From a virus, in IMG/VR virus record IMGVR_UViG_3300017967_005274, positions 1-33,483 of that record: a stretch of DNA of 33,483 nucleotides. One strand, 5' to 3'. The translations under genes and the position numbers were made by a program. The notes below the pieces were generated by a model that was given only the letters and a program-made list of their open reading frames with translations, made no database searches and was not told where the DNA came from. Positions 23,445 to 31,743 of the stretch are shown one piece after another (positions within the stretch are counted from its first letter, which is position 1; each line of letters begins with the position of its first letter).

Positions 23445-24303
23445 GTTGGTTGGGGCAAAGCGACGATACGCCACGCTCCGCTCATGGCTTCAAGGATGGA
23501 AGGAGGGCAACCCCTCCCAGAACCCGCTGGTCATAGTGGGCGACGTTGGTTGCGGGAAAAGCACCGTAGCAACGGCACACGCCGCTTCGTTTGGCTTTGA
23601 CCTCATAACCTCCGATGGAGGGGAGGAACGGCACACAGACCACTTCAAACGGCTCAATTCGGACGGGCGCATGCCGACCTTCTTTGGCGAGCGTCGTTTG
23701 GTGCTAATCGACGACGCACACCTCATCAACTCTCGGTGCTGGGATATCGTCCGTTCCTATGGGACGGCGTTCCCCTGCATCATCACCTGCACCGATGCAA
23801 ACGATGTGCCGTATGCCGTCCGCAAATCTGGGGTCACGTGGACGTTGGAGAACCCCACCAAAGCAGACCTCGTTGAATACGGGGAGCGGTTGGTTGAACG
23901 TCTGGGGCTGGCTCATCAATACGCTGACATCGCCAACGCCGCTGAGACGATCCAGTCGTGGCGGGGCATGAAACACGCACTGCTGACAACGCCCCCTGGC
24001 TTTGACTTTCACGCCAGCGTATTCACACCAATACGGGTCGGACATCAGCAGGTTGCATCGATTTTGGCGGGGCAATACCAGCACCCAATTTCAGTGCATC
24101 CAATGGCGTTGCTTGCCGCCGCCGAATACAACCACGCCGACCCCGACGATCTGAAGGTGGCGAATTGGCTCTATTCTCAGTCTTGGGCGGTTGAAGGACT
24201 CAGCCAAGTCGCCTCGTCCTATCTGGGGACGCTGAGGGCAAAGACACAGGATAAGCCACCGTTCCGCAAACGTTCAATCCGTGGGGCAACACGGAGAACA
24301 TGA
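23371..24303 (+). CDS. clamp loader large subunit-like AAA+ ATPase
   Basis: This protein of about 310 residues has TDELVGAKRRYATLRSWL before Walker A GDVGCGKS (57-64). It continues with SFGFDLITSD, which follows the RFC large-subunit pattern, and has Walker B LVLIDDAH (110-117). The C-terminal part is helical, like clamp-loader collar domains, and ends in a basic tail. It would pair with the small RFC subunit to load the clamp. Start choice is uncertain: ATG 23371 overlaps the coiled-coil gene by 74 bases; TTG 23425 or 23335 are alternatives. It lacks the BRCT and long C-terminal region of cellular RFC-L. Confidence 0.65.
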   Translation: MPSALDQRTTPSDGSGTTLTPATDELVGAKRRYATLRSWLQGWKEGNPSQNPLVIVGDVGCGKSTVATAHAASFGFDLITSDGGEERHTDHFKRLNSDGRMPTFFGERRLVLIDDAHLINSRCWDIVRSYGTAFPCIITCTDANDVPYAVRKSGVTWTLENPTKADLVEYGERLVERLGLAHQYADIANAAETIQSWRGMKHALLTTPPGFDFHASVFTPIRVGHQQVASILAGQYQHPISVHPMALLAAAEYNHADPDDLKVANWLYSQSWAVEGLSQVASSYLGTLRAKTQDKPPFRKRSIRGATRRT

Positions 24304-24306
24304 AAC

Positions 24307-24349
24307 CTCAATGGTTCGTGGTTTCAATGTGTTGGGTTTATATGGTGTG
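24307..24349 (+). promoter_or_regulatory. GGGTTTATATG-class promoter, copy 2 of 43-bp perfect repeat
   Basis: It is identical over 43 bases to 21887-21929. TTTATATG (24337-24344) ends 22 bases before the ATG at 24366, which fits a leaderless mRNA. The exact identity over a region wider than a TATA box suggests a shared operator for the AAA+ and VWA genes. Confidence 0.75.
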
Positions 24350-24365
24350 GCGTAGTGCGTAGACC

Positions 24366-26393
24366 ATGAGCCGAGCAAACTCATGGAAACTACGAGCACG
24401 ACAAGCCCGACTGACACGCATCGCACGTATCATGTCTGGTGAATTGGAAGAAATCGGGGCTAAGGTGGAGCGTGTCATCCTCAACCGTCAAGGCAAAGCA
24501 TCGACGGACGGCAAGAACGTCTACATCCCCGAAACCTACGACACGGGCGATGAGGCTCTGGAGTTGATGATGCAAGAAGCCGTCCTCGCCCATGAAGCCG
24601 CAGGCCACATGAGGTATACCGACTTTGGCTCATGGCACAAACTCTCGGAGACGGTCAAGTCTGGAGACGACGACCAACTCATCCACGACTTTGTGAATAT
24701 CCTTGAGGACGCTCGTGTCAATCACCTCCTCTCTCAGGATTTTCCAGGGTCGGGCAAGCGACTTCATGTCAGCCAGCAGGTGTTCATGCAACGGCACAAA
24801 GACCACTGGGCTAAGGCCGACTCCGCCGACGAGAGCCTCGACCCCAAAGCCGCCATCGTTGCGATGATGACGGAGGCCATTATTCACGAGCCACACTTCA
24901 ACACGGATCGTGAAACCGTCTGCACCTTCATGGATGAGGTTCGCCCTCTTCTCAACAACGCCATCGCCCAGCCCGACACCCCTGCGGTCATCAAGCAGGC
25001 TCGACGGTTGGTTGAAGTGTTCCGCACTTATTGGCCTGCCTTTGATGAATACGGAGAGCCGCAGGGTGGCTCTGGCGAAGGCATCATCCTTGACGACATG
25101 ACCCCCGAACAGGTTAAGCGCATGAAAGAGGCTCAAGAGCGGGGCGATGTCAAAGTGGTGAAGGTCAGCAAAGCCCGTTTCAATGACATGAAGAAGGCCA
25201 AGAAGCCCGAAGCCGCTGAGGACACCCCAGAGGGCGAGGAATCGTCCGCTGGTGGTGATGAGGGGGACAACCCATCCGAAGGCGACACGGGCGACGAGAG
25301 CGGCGATTCTGGCGATGCTTGCGCTGATGCTGACGCTGACGACCAAGCCGACCTCGATGAGGCTGGCGACGCTCGTGGAGCACGTGAGCAGGAGTTTGGC
25401 ATTGACTACAACCAAAATGAGGACGGCGATATTGACCGCCTCTTTGCTGAGTTGACTGAGGCTTTGGAGTCCGAGAGTGACCAAGCCGCCGACATGGAGC
25501 ACGACTTCAACGAAGAGGCTGGGGACTCCCGACAGGACATTGACGGCGGGATTATCAAGCGACATGAAATCCGCATCACCCACGGGACCGACGATTTGGT
25601 CCGCCGTGGTGTTTCCGCCGTGGATTCATGGGCGGCAGAATACGACAGCACCATCAAGCAACACAACACGCAAATCAAGACCATGAAGAACGAACTCCGC
25701 CGCATTATCAAGGGGCGGGACTCCCGCTTCACGGACGGGCTGAAGAAGGGCGACCTCGACGACCGCCGCCTTTGGCAACACCGAACCAACGACCGCCTGT
25801 TCCGCAAGAAAGACCAGCCCAAGAAGGCCGAGGCCAATGTGCTCATTTTGGTTGACGCATCTGGGTCAATGGGTGCAGGCACTCGAGCGTCCAGCGCAAG
25901 TGAATGCGCCGCCGTGGTCACCGAGGTCATGGACTCTTTAGGCTTTGGTTGCGAGGTTGTTGACTTCAATTCAGATGGAGCATCCGCCAGCGGCTACACG
26001 TCCATGCGTGTCCGCAAGGGCATGAACGCCCCCTTGAACCGAATCACCAAAGCCGCCATCCGCGCGCCGTTTGTTGGCTCTCAAAACTCGGACGGCTACG
26101 CAGTGCAGTGGTGTCTTGACCGCTTGAAGGGCATGAAGGGCAACCGCATGCTCTTTGTCATCAGCGACGGACAACCCGCTGGCCCATACGACAAGGACTA
26201 CCGCAACGGCGAAGCACACTTGAAGGCGGTTGTCGCCAACGCTCCAAAGGACATCGGTTTGTTCTCGATTGGCATTGACGGCATGGACACGAGCAGGTTT
26301 TACCCCAACGGGGCAACCTGCAACGCCCACGAATTGACGGCCAAAGCCATGCCAATCATCCGCCGCATGGTCCGCAAAGTCCGAGCCGCTTGA
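24366..26393 (+). CDS. CobT-like VWA-domain protein
   Basis: This 675-residue protein ends in a von Willebrand A domain with a MIDAS site DASGS (497-501), and TSMRVRKG and ISDGQP segments follow in the right order. The N-terminal third contains HEAAGHMRYTDF (76-87), similar to the conserved histidine/glutamate segment of CobT and related VWA partners. A long acidic low-complexity stretch lies at about 280-345. This layout matches CobT partners of MoxR/CobS ATPases, and the ATPase gene at 21999 carries the same promoter. The pair probably forms an ATP-driven remodelling machine; its target is unknown. It is read from a leaderless-type start. Confidence 0.8.
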   Translation: MSRANSWKLRARQARLTRIARIMSGELEEIGAKVERVILNRQGKASTDGKNVYIPETYDTGDEALELMMQEAVLAHEAAGHMRYTDFGSWHKLSETVKSGDDDQLIHDFVNILEDARVNHLLSQDFPGSGKRLHVSQQVFMQRHKDHWAKADSADESLDPKAAIVAMMTEAIIHEPHFNTDRETVCTFMDEVRPLLNNAIAQPDTPAVIKQARRLVEVFRTYWPAFDEYGEPQGGSGEGIILDDMTPEQVKRMKEAQERGDVKVVKVSKARFNDMKKAKKPEAAEDTPEGEESSAGGDEGDNPSEGDTGDESGDSGDACADADADDQADLDEAGDARGAREQEFGIDYNQNEDGDIDRLFAELTEALESESDQAADMEHDFNEEAGDSRQDIDGGIIKRHEIRITHGTDDLVRRGVSAVDSWAAEYDSTIKQHNTQIKTMKNELRRIIKGRDSRFTDGLKKGDLDDRRLWQHRTNDRLFRKKDQPKKAEANVLILVDASGSMGAGTRASSASECAAVVTEVMDSLGFGCEVVDFNSDGASASGYTSMRVRKGMNAPLNRITKAAIRAPFVGSQNSDGYAVQWCLDRLKGMKGNRMLFVISDGQPAGPYDKDYRNGEAHLKAVVANAPKDIGLFSIGIDGMDTSRFYPNGATCNAHELTAKAMPIIRRMVRKVRAA

Positions 26394-26402
26394 GGTGAAA
26401 AC

Positions 26403-27917
26403 ATGGCACGACGAACCGTTCTTATCCCATTGGGCGAACCAACACCCGCCAGCCATTGGCGTGTCATTGGAGCGCAGGGGTTGTATCGTCAGCCGATGCT
26501 TGAATGTCAAGTGCATCGGAACGACACCAAACGGATTGAGAAGGACGGACTTATCCAGCAATCAAACCACCGCCTCTACAGTGAATTGCACGACGTGTTC
26601 GATCATGCACACCGCCACGCCATTTGCACCTCTCTGGGGTTGGAATGGGACTATTTCCCATTGAACACGGGTCGCTCGTGGGGTCATCCAATTGACGGGC
26701 GACACCATCAACACCAGCCCATTTCAATAGGCACTGGGTTCAGTGGGCGTTTGATTGGCACTTATGCGACCAAAGACGTCCCTCGGATTCAATACGACCC
26801 AGAAGGGGACATCGAGGACGGGGCTGACCTTGAAGGGTGGTTGCTTTGCCGTCCTCCAAAGTCCGACTCAACCCGTGAAAACTTGATACGGGCGATGCGC
26901 ATCACGGTCATCATCAATATGTGGCAACGCTACAAAGACGAGCGGACATCCATCAATTGGTTCAAATCGATTCAAGAATACGAGGGCATGCCCCTTGTTC
27001 CAGACGATGAAGCGGACGATAGAGCCTGGGCTGAGTTGGGCGAGTCCGCCGATCCGCTGAGTTTCCTCTCGGCGTTTGAAATCCAGCGTCTTTTCAACTT
27101 CACCATGTGGACAACGCAAGAAAGCAACAACACAATCGCCATCAACACGCACAACGACTTCGCCTTGACACGTGTGCTCCCCATGCGTGTTGTCCGCTTT
27201 GGCAAATACCCCCAGCACTTTGCTTTGTGTCAGCCGATTGGATTGACCGACCTTGACACCCAGGCCGTCGCCCCACGCATGATACGGGTGGTCGTTCCAA
27301 AAACCAACGACCAGCGCGTGGGTATGTTCATGTTGTTTGATGAAGCCGTCGCCACCGACCTCTTCAATGGTTTGTTTGAATTGAAAAGAACACCGACATC
27401 GATGATGGCGACGGGCGTTCATCTTGATACGTTCACGACCCCTTCTCTCGCCACTTCTTTGCGTTTGGCGGACACACCACCCACCGTTGGCTGGTTGCCC
27501 GACCATCGCGGAGGGGTGAAGCGATACACCTTCTCAAGTGCCTACGACTATTCATCACACCTTGAGGCTCAAACCGAGGCGTATTCAACGCACGACAGCC
27601 TTTTTGCGTTGACCGATGAGATTGATGACGGGGCTGACCCAGAAACGTTCATCCCCACATGGAAGGATCGTCGCCCGATGGCGGTCGTCGATTATGCAAA
27701 GCCCCGATATCCCTTCTGGTCTGACCTGCTCAAGTGCAAGGTCTGCAACCAGCGTGTCCGTGTCCTTCTCCCGTCTGGGAACGACTTGACGTATGTCGCC
27801 TGCCCGTCATGCAAAGACGAGCAGGGCGTTTCAACCGAGCACCTTATGAACGATTGGAAACCAGCGACAGCCGCCCTCGCCGTTCAGAAAGGTCAGGGAG
27901 AGACAATGCTGGAGTGA
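26403..27917 (+). CDS. large hypothetical protein with C-terminal zinc ribbon
   Basis: This 504-residue protein has no family I recognise. A GAGGTGA site gives a firm ATG start nine bases after the VWA gene. The body is alpha/beta with many His and aromatic residues in the first 120 residues. Near the C-terminus a zinc ribbon is formed by CKVC (445-448) and CPSC (467-470). It follows the VWA gene with tight spacing and no own promoter, so it may be a third part, or the substrate, of the AAA+/VWA system. Confidence 0.7.
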   Translation: MARRTVLIPLGEPTPASHWRVIGAQGLYRQPMLECQVHRNDTKRIEKDGLIQQSNHRLYSELHDVFDHAHRHAICTSLGLEWDYFPLNTGRSWGHPIDGRHHQHQPISIGTGFSGRLIGTYATKDVPRIQYDPEGDIEDGADLEGWLLCRPPKSDSTRENLIRAMRITVIINMWQRYKDERTSINWFKSIQEYEGMPLVPDDEADDRAWAELGESADPLSFLSAFEIQRLFNFTMWTTQESNNTIAINTHNDFALTRVLPMRVVRFGKYPQHFALCQPIGLTDLDTQAVAPRMIRVVVPKTNDQRVGMFMLFDEAVATDLFNGLFELKRTPTSMMATGVHLDTFTTPSLATSLRLADTPPTVGWLPDHRGGVKRYTFSSAYDYSSHLEAQTEAYSTHDSLFALTDEIDDGADPETFIPTWKDRRPMAVVDYAKPRYPFWSDLLKCKVCNQRVRVLLPSGNDLTYVACPSCKDEQGVSTEHLMNDWKPATAALAVQKGQGETMLE

Positions 27918-27922
27918 TAACA

Positions 27923-28402
27923 ATGCCAAAGAAACTGCCCAAAGCCCTACGCCAAACCATTTTGAAAGCCCTGGCCGTCAACGACGACGGAACGCTGACC
28001 GCATCACAAATTGCTGATCGTGTCAACGCCGACCCAGACCTGCCAGAGAATCAACGCAAGAACGCCAAGCAAATGGCACACGTGATGAAGCAACTCGCCA
28101 GAGAGCACGAGAAGGTTGAGCAGGTTGTCCTCTCATCCAACGGCATCTCCCACCACGGGAACGCCCGCTACCGTGTCGGCTACACCGCGCCCGCCTTGAC
28201 GTTGGCTGAGGCCGTCGATGCTGAACCAACCACGCCCAAACCCAAACTGAAGCAAATCACCGTCAACCTCCCGCCCGACTGCGTTGAATACCTCAAGGCA
28301 TCAAAGAGCGTCCGTGGACTCTCGGCTGGTCGTGCGATTGAGCAACTCATCCGAGCGGACTTGGACGTGAATGGCCTGCCTACAGAACCCAATAACGACT
28401 GA
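27923..28402 (+). CDS. regulator with winged-helix and ribbon-helix-helix domains
   Basis: This 159-residue protein has an N-terminal winged-helix-like region (about 10-87) with LTASQIADRV as the likely turn. After a Pro/Lys linker comes a ribbon-helix-helix segment (109-147): the strand KQITVNLP, then two helices ending in AIEQLIRADL. Both parts are typical DNA-binding units, so a transcription regulator is likely. GGAGTGAT gives the start. It lies directly before inverted CATTGATAAA repeats at 28496-28540, a plausible operator. The open frame continues upstream to 27734 inside the previous gene, but that part has no support. Confidence 0.65.
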   Translation: MPKKLPKALRQTILKALAVNDDGTLTASQIADRVNADPDLPENQRKNAKQMAHVMKQLAREHEKVEQVVLSSNGISHHGNARYRVGYTAPALTLAEAVDAEPTTPKPKLKQITVNLPPDCVEYLKASKSVRGLSAGRAIEQLIRADLDVNGLPTEPNND

Positions 28403-28495
28403 GGGTTGGCGATCCACACGGTTTGAGCCGTTGCGAATCCGTCAAACTTGACACACCCGAAACGCCGCCGAGCCTCAGCGCAGGTGGGCTTACGG

Positions 28496-28540
28496 TTTAT
28501 CAATGTTTTGAAATCATTGATAAATCGGAACATTGATAAA
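28496..28540 (+). promoter_or_regulatory. CATTGATAAA promoter with inverted second copy
   Basis: TTTATCAATG (28496-28505) and CATTGATAAA (28515-28524) form a perfect 10-bp inverted repeat with a 9-base spacer, and a third copy (28531-28540) continues GAGAACCCTGCTGG like the promoters at 2475 and 12792. The third copy ends 22 bases before 28562, one base before the first hairpin of the candidate RNA. The inverted pair is a likely binding site for a dimeric regulator. The remaining gene-free bases 28403-28495 hold only weak pairing (GTTTGA 28421-28426 with 28442-28447). Confidence 0.65.
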
Positions 28541-28561
28541 GAGAACCCTGCTGGGTTGGTT

Positions 28562-28860
28562 TGCTGGGGCAACAACCCCAGCCGAAGGGAATCGACGCAA
28601 AGAGGTTGAGCCTCCCCTATTGCCACGGGGAGCGCAAGTCCGTATTCAGAAATAGCGTCCCTTTGGCTGGGGTTGCCCAGCGTCAATCGCTGAAAGACCC
28701 GCCTACCCAGCGGATCGGACGGCGGGGCGACCCCCACATCCCGTCTGACGGGAGAAGGCGAGCGGGACAAGGTTTCCGCCGATTGAAGGGGACTAAGCCA
28801 TAGCCCGCTGGGGAGCGGGAGGGGGTCGTCCTAAATCCACGCATTCACCCACCCCCCGTT
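28562..28860 (+). ncRNA. candidate structured non-coding RNA, about 300 nt
   Basis: This gene-free stretch has its own promoter. Its predicted 5' end (28562) lies one base before hairpin 28563-28569/28576-28582. A long-range helix joins 28582-28590 with 28658-28666 (nine pairs, one G-U) around an inner hairpin 28612-28617/28627-28632. Further helices are 28667-28671/28676-28680 (or the alternative 28678-28682/28688-28692), 28698-28703/28721-28726, 28740-28744/28748-28752, 28757-28760/28777-28780 and 28804-28809/28814-28819. Conserved-looking single-stranded purine runs lie between them. Pairing was found by eye. An 80-codon TTG frame crosses it, but its product looks like chance translation. 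It matches no RNA family I can name. Confidence 0.55.
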
Positions 28861-28874
28861 TGATAACGGTGGGC
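28860..28874 (+). promoter_or_regulatory. GGTGGG-class promoter for 28890 gene
   Basis: TTGATAACGGTGGGC ends 16 bases before the ATG at 28890. CCGTT (28856-28860) can pair with AACGG (28865-28869), so the end of the candidate RNA and this promoter overlap in a hairpin. Confidence 0.5.
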
Positions 28875-28889
28875 GTTCACCTCCAATCT

Positions 28890-29090
28890 ATGCCTCAATA
28901 CCGCATCCGTGTTGACATGGGGACGGACGGAGTCGTTGATACGACCGCCGACACCATCAGCCAAGCCTTGAAGTCAGCCTACGAAGAATGCAAAGCCAGA
29001 CGGACAAACCCCGTGAACGTGACGGTCACGCAGGTGGTTGAGCAGGGAAAATGGGAAGCCAGCCGACCAGGACGCTCTATCAACTCTTGA
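28890..29090 (+). CDS. small hypothetical protein
   Basis: This is a 66-residue protein with a strand-helix-strand pattern (YRIRVDMG, then a helix around SQALKSAYEECKA, then VNVTVTQVVE), similar in form to small phage proteins of unknown role. ATG 28890 is chosen from the promoter spacing; an upstream start at 28860 would overlap the promoter. Its end overlaps the next gene by 40 bases. Confidence 0.55.
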   Translation: MPQYRIRVDMGTDGVVDTTADTISQALKSAYEECKARRTNPVNVTVTQVVEQGKWEASRPGRSINS

Positions 29091-29299
29091 GCATCGGGAA
29101 CGCTGGCGGCAAACTCCACCTCATTCACACGGACAAACTCGCCACCACGCTTTGCGGTCGATCCACGGAAGGTGGCGTGATTCACGATAGCGAATGGGCG
29201 TTTGAAATCCTCAACGGTGACATGACACGGGCGACCAGCGTGTGTGCTCGATGCCGCAACACCCACGCCAAACAACAAAAACCCCAAACGGCAAGGTGA
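29051..29299 (+). CDS. small zinc-binding phage-type protein
   Basis: This 82-residue protein has a single TTLCGRST segment and a later CARC pair, a layout common in small phage proteins where a Cys-containing strand and a CxxC knuckle bind zinc. It probably acts as a small adaptor. It begins within the previous gene in a different frame (40-base overlap), and GGGAAA is the only ribosome-like site. The next gene starts five bases after its stop. Confidence 0.55.
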   Translation: MGSQPTRTLYQLLSIGNAGGKLHLIHTDKLATTLCGRSTEGGVIHDSEWAFEILNGDMTRATSVCARCRNTHAKQQKPQTAR

Positions 29300-29303
29300 C
29301 CCT

Positions 29304-29630
29304 GTGACCGAGTTGTTTTGGCGGATTGGCGGTGAACGTGGTCGTGAATTGCATGGCTGGGTCGTCAATGAACACGATGAGTTTTCCACAGACGACTTGC
29401 CCGACATAGTTGTGAAGGCAGGCTCAGCCGTTTGGGACTTCACCTTTGAGGGTGTCAATGGCACTGGTCGTTGCCGTGTGGGGAACGGGTGTGCCTACAA
29501 CCCCCTACACCTCATTGAAGCGATATACCGATTCGTCAAAGGACACCATGACGCGCCCACGTTGGAGGATATTCAAATGAACCCCGACTTTCAATCATGG
29601 CAGAAAAGCATGGGGGATGAATGGGCGTGA
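29304..29630 (+). CDS. hypothetical protein
   Basis: This is a 108-residue acidic protein from a GTG start with AAGGTGA five bases upstream. The upstream open part of the frame (to 29244) overlaps the previous gene and is not used. It is mixed alpha/beta, with two cysteines (CRVGNGC) close together. No family is recognised. The next gene overlaps its stop by ten bases, so these small genes are co-translated towards the tail fibre. Confidence 0.55.
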   Translation: MTELFWRIGGERGRELHGWVVNEHDEFSTDDLPDIVVKAGSAVWDFTFEGVNGTGRCRVGNGCAYNPLHLIEAIYRFVKGHHDAPTLEDIQMNPDFQSWQKSMGDEWA

Positions 29631-29911
29631 TTATCTGGGTGGACAAGCATGAAGGCACGACACGTTTGAGGGGCTACGACCGCAAACTCCGCAACATCGT
29701 GACCATGACCGAGACGGACGGCGGGGAGAATTGGAGAATCCAACACTACAAAGAAACCCACGTCATGAAGGCTTCGGGTTGTCCCGATCCCGTCGATTTC
29801 ATCATGCGGCTCATCAGCCCACGCAACGAGGAGCGGTATGACGACATGGCCTTCTTGACCTTCATTAACCACGACACCAACGAATCCATTGAAGTCTGGG
29901 AGATGATTTGA
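29621..29911 (+). CDS. hypothetical protein
   Basis: This is a 96-residue protein with strand-rich first half ([19 protein letters not shown]) and acidic second half, with no metal motif or membrane segment. It begins in the end of the preceding gene and its stop overlaps the tail-fibre ATG (TGATG). Such a small gene next to a fibre could be a fibre chaperone, but this is only positional. Confidence 0.55.
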   Translation: MGVIIWVDKHEGTTRLRGYDRKLRNIVTMTETDGGENWRIQHYKETHVMKASGCPDPVDFIMRLISPRNEERYDDMAFLTFINHDTNESIEVWEMI

Positions 29912-31710
29912 TGGCGAGCCGTTCTGACATTTTGCGGGCTAAACTTGAGGCTCTCGGTGTCAAAGTCCGTGACAATTGGGACTACCGCAGGCTGGCGATT
30001 GAATATCAAGCGGTGAGCGGCATTGGTGTGGATTTGCCGACCGACCTCCAAGACGAGAGGCTGGTCGGTTCAACGTCCAGCAACGTTGCGGCATCGAGCA
30101 CCGATACAGAAACCAATACGACGACCGCTACGTTGGGAATCGGAACGGTTGACACGCTTTCAGCGGGTGCTTCAGCAACTGCTCAAATCGTCGGGACGAC
30201 GCTAAATCTGGGAATCCCAGCGGGTGCTCAAGGAGCAACGGGAGCAACGGGAGCGACAGGACCAACGGGGCCAGCAGGTGCTACGGGTGCTACGGGGGCG
30301 GCTGGGGCTGATGGCGCAGACGGTTTGCCAGGAGCCGATGGCGCAGACGGTGCTGACGGTGCTGACGGCCAAGCCGCCACGATCAGCGTCGGAACGGTCA
30401 CCACGGGTTCAGCGGGGTCATCAGCAACTGTCGCCAACTCTGGGACAACGTCAGCGGCGGTTCTTGATTTCACCATACCTCGTGGCGATACGGGGGCGAC
30501 TGGCCCTCAAGGAGCAACGGGGGCGACTGGCCCAACGGGTGCAACAGGGCCGCAAGGTCCAGCAGGGGCTGATGGAGCAAACGGCCTGGACGGAGCGGAC
30601 GGAGCGGACGGTCAAGCCGCAACCGTGGCGGTCGGCACGATCACAACGGGCGCGGCTGGTTCTTCAGCCACCGTCACCAATTCTGGGACAACGTCTGCCG
30701 CCGTCTTTGATTTCACGATACCCCGTGGGGACACGGGTGCTACAGGGGCGACGGGTGCTACGGGACCAGCAGGGCCACAAGGCATTCAAGGCATTCAAGG
30801 GCCAGCAGGGGCGGACGGTGCAGACGGCCAAGACGGTGCAACAGGACCAGCGGGACCAGCAGGACCAGCAGGGGCTGACGGTGCTGACGGGGCAGACGGG
30901 GCCATAGGACCACAAGGACCACAAGGGCCAGCAGGTGCTGACGGGGCAGACGGTTTGGACGGTGCAATAGGGCCGCAAGGACCAATAGGACCAGCAGGGC
31001 CAGCAGGGGCTGATGGGAACACCATTGACATTTCAGCCTTGACCGCCAACACCCAGATCGCTGACGCAGACCTGCTTCTTCTCGACGATGGGGCAAACGG
31101 CACAAACCGCAAAATCACCTTCACCGAGGTCAAGGAATGGATTCGGGGCGACGGCGTGATGGTCGGTCGTGATGGTGGGGTTCACGAATTGAGGGTGCGG
31201 GACTCCCGTGATGATGGGGAATTGTTGCCCGATTCGGTGGGCGACAAGCAGGTTCGGTTTGACTTCACAGACGACCTCAGCCCCTACACACCCAGCGCAT
31301 ATTGGTCGGGGGTCATGACGCTCAAGGGGTGGGGTGGTTCATACCGAGCGTGGCAGTTGCTTTCATCCGCCTCAAGCGAGGGGACTTCAGCCGTCAACAC
31401 CGAGCCCCTCTATTTTAGAAGCGGAGAGGACAACGTGTGGGGGACTATGCGTGAGATTTTGACGTTCCCAGGAACAACCCCTAACGCTGACGGGATCGCC
31501 AACCAAGTGCTTCAAACAAACGGAGCGGGGACGCTTTCGTGGGCGAGCCTCAATTTTGTGACGGCGGGTCTTGGGGGTCAAGAGCCGTTTAACGTCGTTC
31601 CGCCCGCCACGGGGACAGAATGGTTGGGTGCTCCCCCCGTCACAATTGAAGAAGCCATCAACCGCCTCGCCGTCATCGTATCTGCCATGAATGGCGGGCC
31701 AATCCCTTGA
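29911..31710 (+). CDS. collagen-like tail fibre or spike
   Basis: This 599-residue protein begins with a helical segment of about 50 residues and a Thr/Ser-rich stretch. Gly-X-Y collagen-like repeats then fill about residues 105-370. They are interrupted by two near-identical modules of about 45 residues that end in [13 protein letters not shown]; a third, shorter relative starts near residue 70 ([11 protein letters not shown]). The last 230 residues form a non-repetitive tip ending in an [15 protein letters not shown] helix, as in marine phage fibres. It would trimerise and contact the host surface. The ATG overlaps the previous stop. Confidence 0.85.
   Translation: MASRSDILRAKLEALGVKVRDNWDYRRLAIEYQAVSGIGVDLPTDLQDERLVGSTSSNVAASSTDTETNTTTATLGIGTVDTLSAGASATAQIVGTTLNLGIPAGAQGATGATGATGPTGPAGATGATGAAGADGADGLPGADGADGADGADGQAATISVGTVTTGSAGSSATVANSGTTSAAVLDFTIPRGDTGATGPQGATGATGPTGATGPQGPAGADGANGLDGADGADGQAATVAVGTITTGAAGSSATVTNSGTTSAAVFDFTIPRGDTGATGATGATGPAGPQGIQGIQGPAGADGADGQDGATGPAGPAGPAGADGADGADGAIGPQGPQGPAGADGADGLDGAIGPQGPIGPAGPAGADGNTIDISALTANTQIADADLLLLDDGANGTNRKITFTEVKEWIRGDGVMVGRDGGVHELRVRDSRDDGELLPDSVGDKQVRFDFTDDLSPYTPSAYWSGVMTLKGWGGSYRAWQLLSSASSEGTSAVNTEPLYFRSGEDNVWGTMREILTFPGTTPNADGIANQVLQTNGAGTLSWASLNFVTAGLGGQEPFNVVPPATGTEWLGAPPVTIEEAINRLAVIVSAMNGGPIP
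30223..31020 (+). repeat. collagen-type coding repeat with duplicated modules
   Basis: The DNA is built from GGN-containing 9-base units (GGAGCAACG, GCAGACGGT and similar) coding Gly-X-Y, with two copies of a longer non-collagen module near 30373-30500 and 30616-30740. Repeats of this type recombine easily and may vary between related viruses. Confidence 0.85.
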
Positions 31711-31743
31711 GGTGAAACGCTGACACCCAACGATGTTGAATAC

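Noticed and set aside
28411-28447. Possible tRNA around GCGAATCC
   Set aside because: No cloverleaf can be built: the acceptor and D arms are missing and the T-loop consensus is incomplete.
28561-28803. 80-codon TTG-start frame across the candidate RNA
   Set aside because: It has no ribosome site, begins at the predicted RNA 5' end inside a hairpin, and its Arg/Pro/Gly-rich product looks like chance translation of structured RNA.
28585-28810. Resemblance to RNase P RNA or a group I intron (AAGTCCG, GGACTAAGCCATAG)
   Set aside because: The short strings do not occur in the right order with the conserved P4 or P7 partners; a covariance-model search would decide.
30223-31020. Short regular repeats as a possible CRISPR array
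   Set aside because: They are in frame, encode Gly-X-Y collagen repeats, and have no constant repeat/unique spacer pattern.
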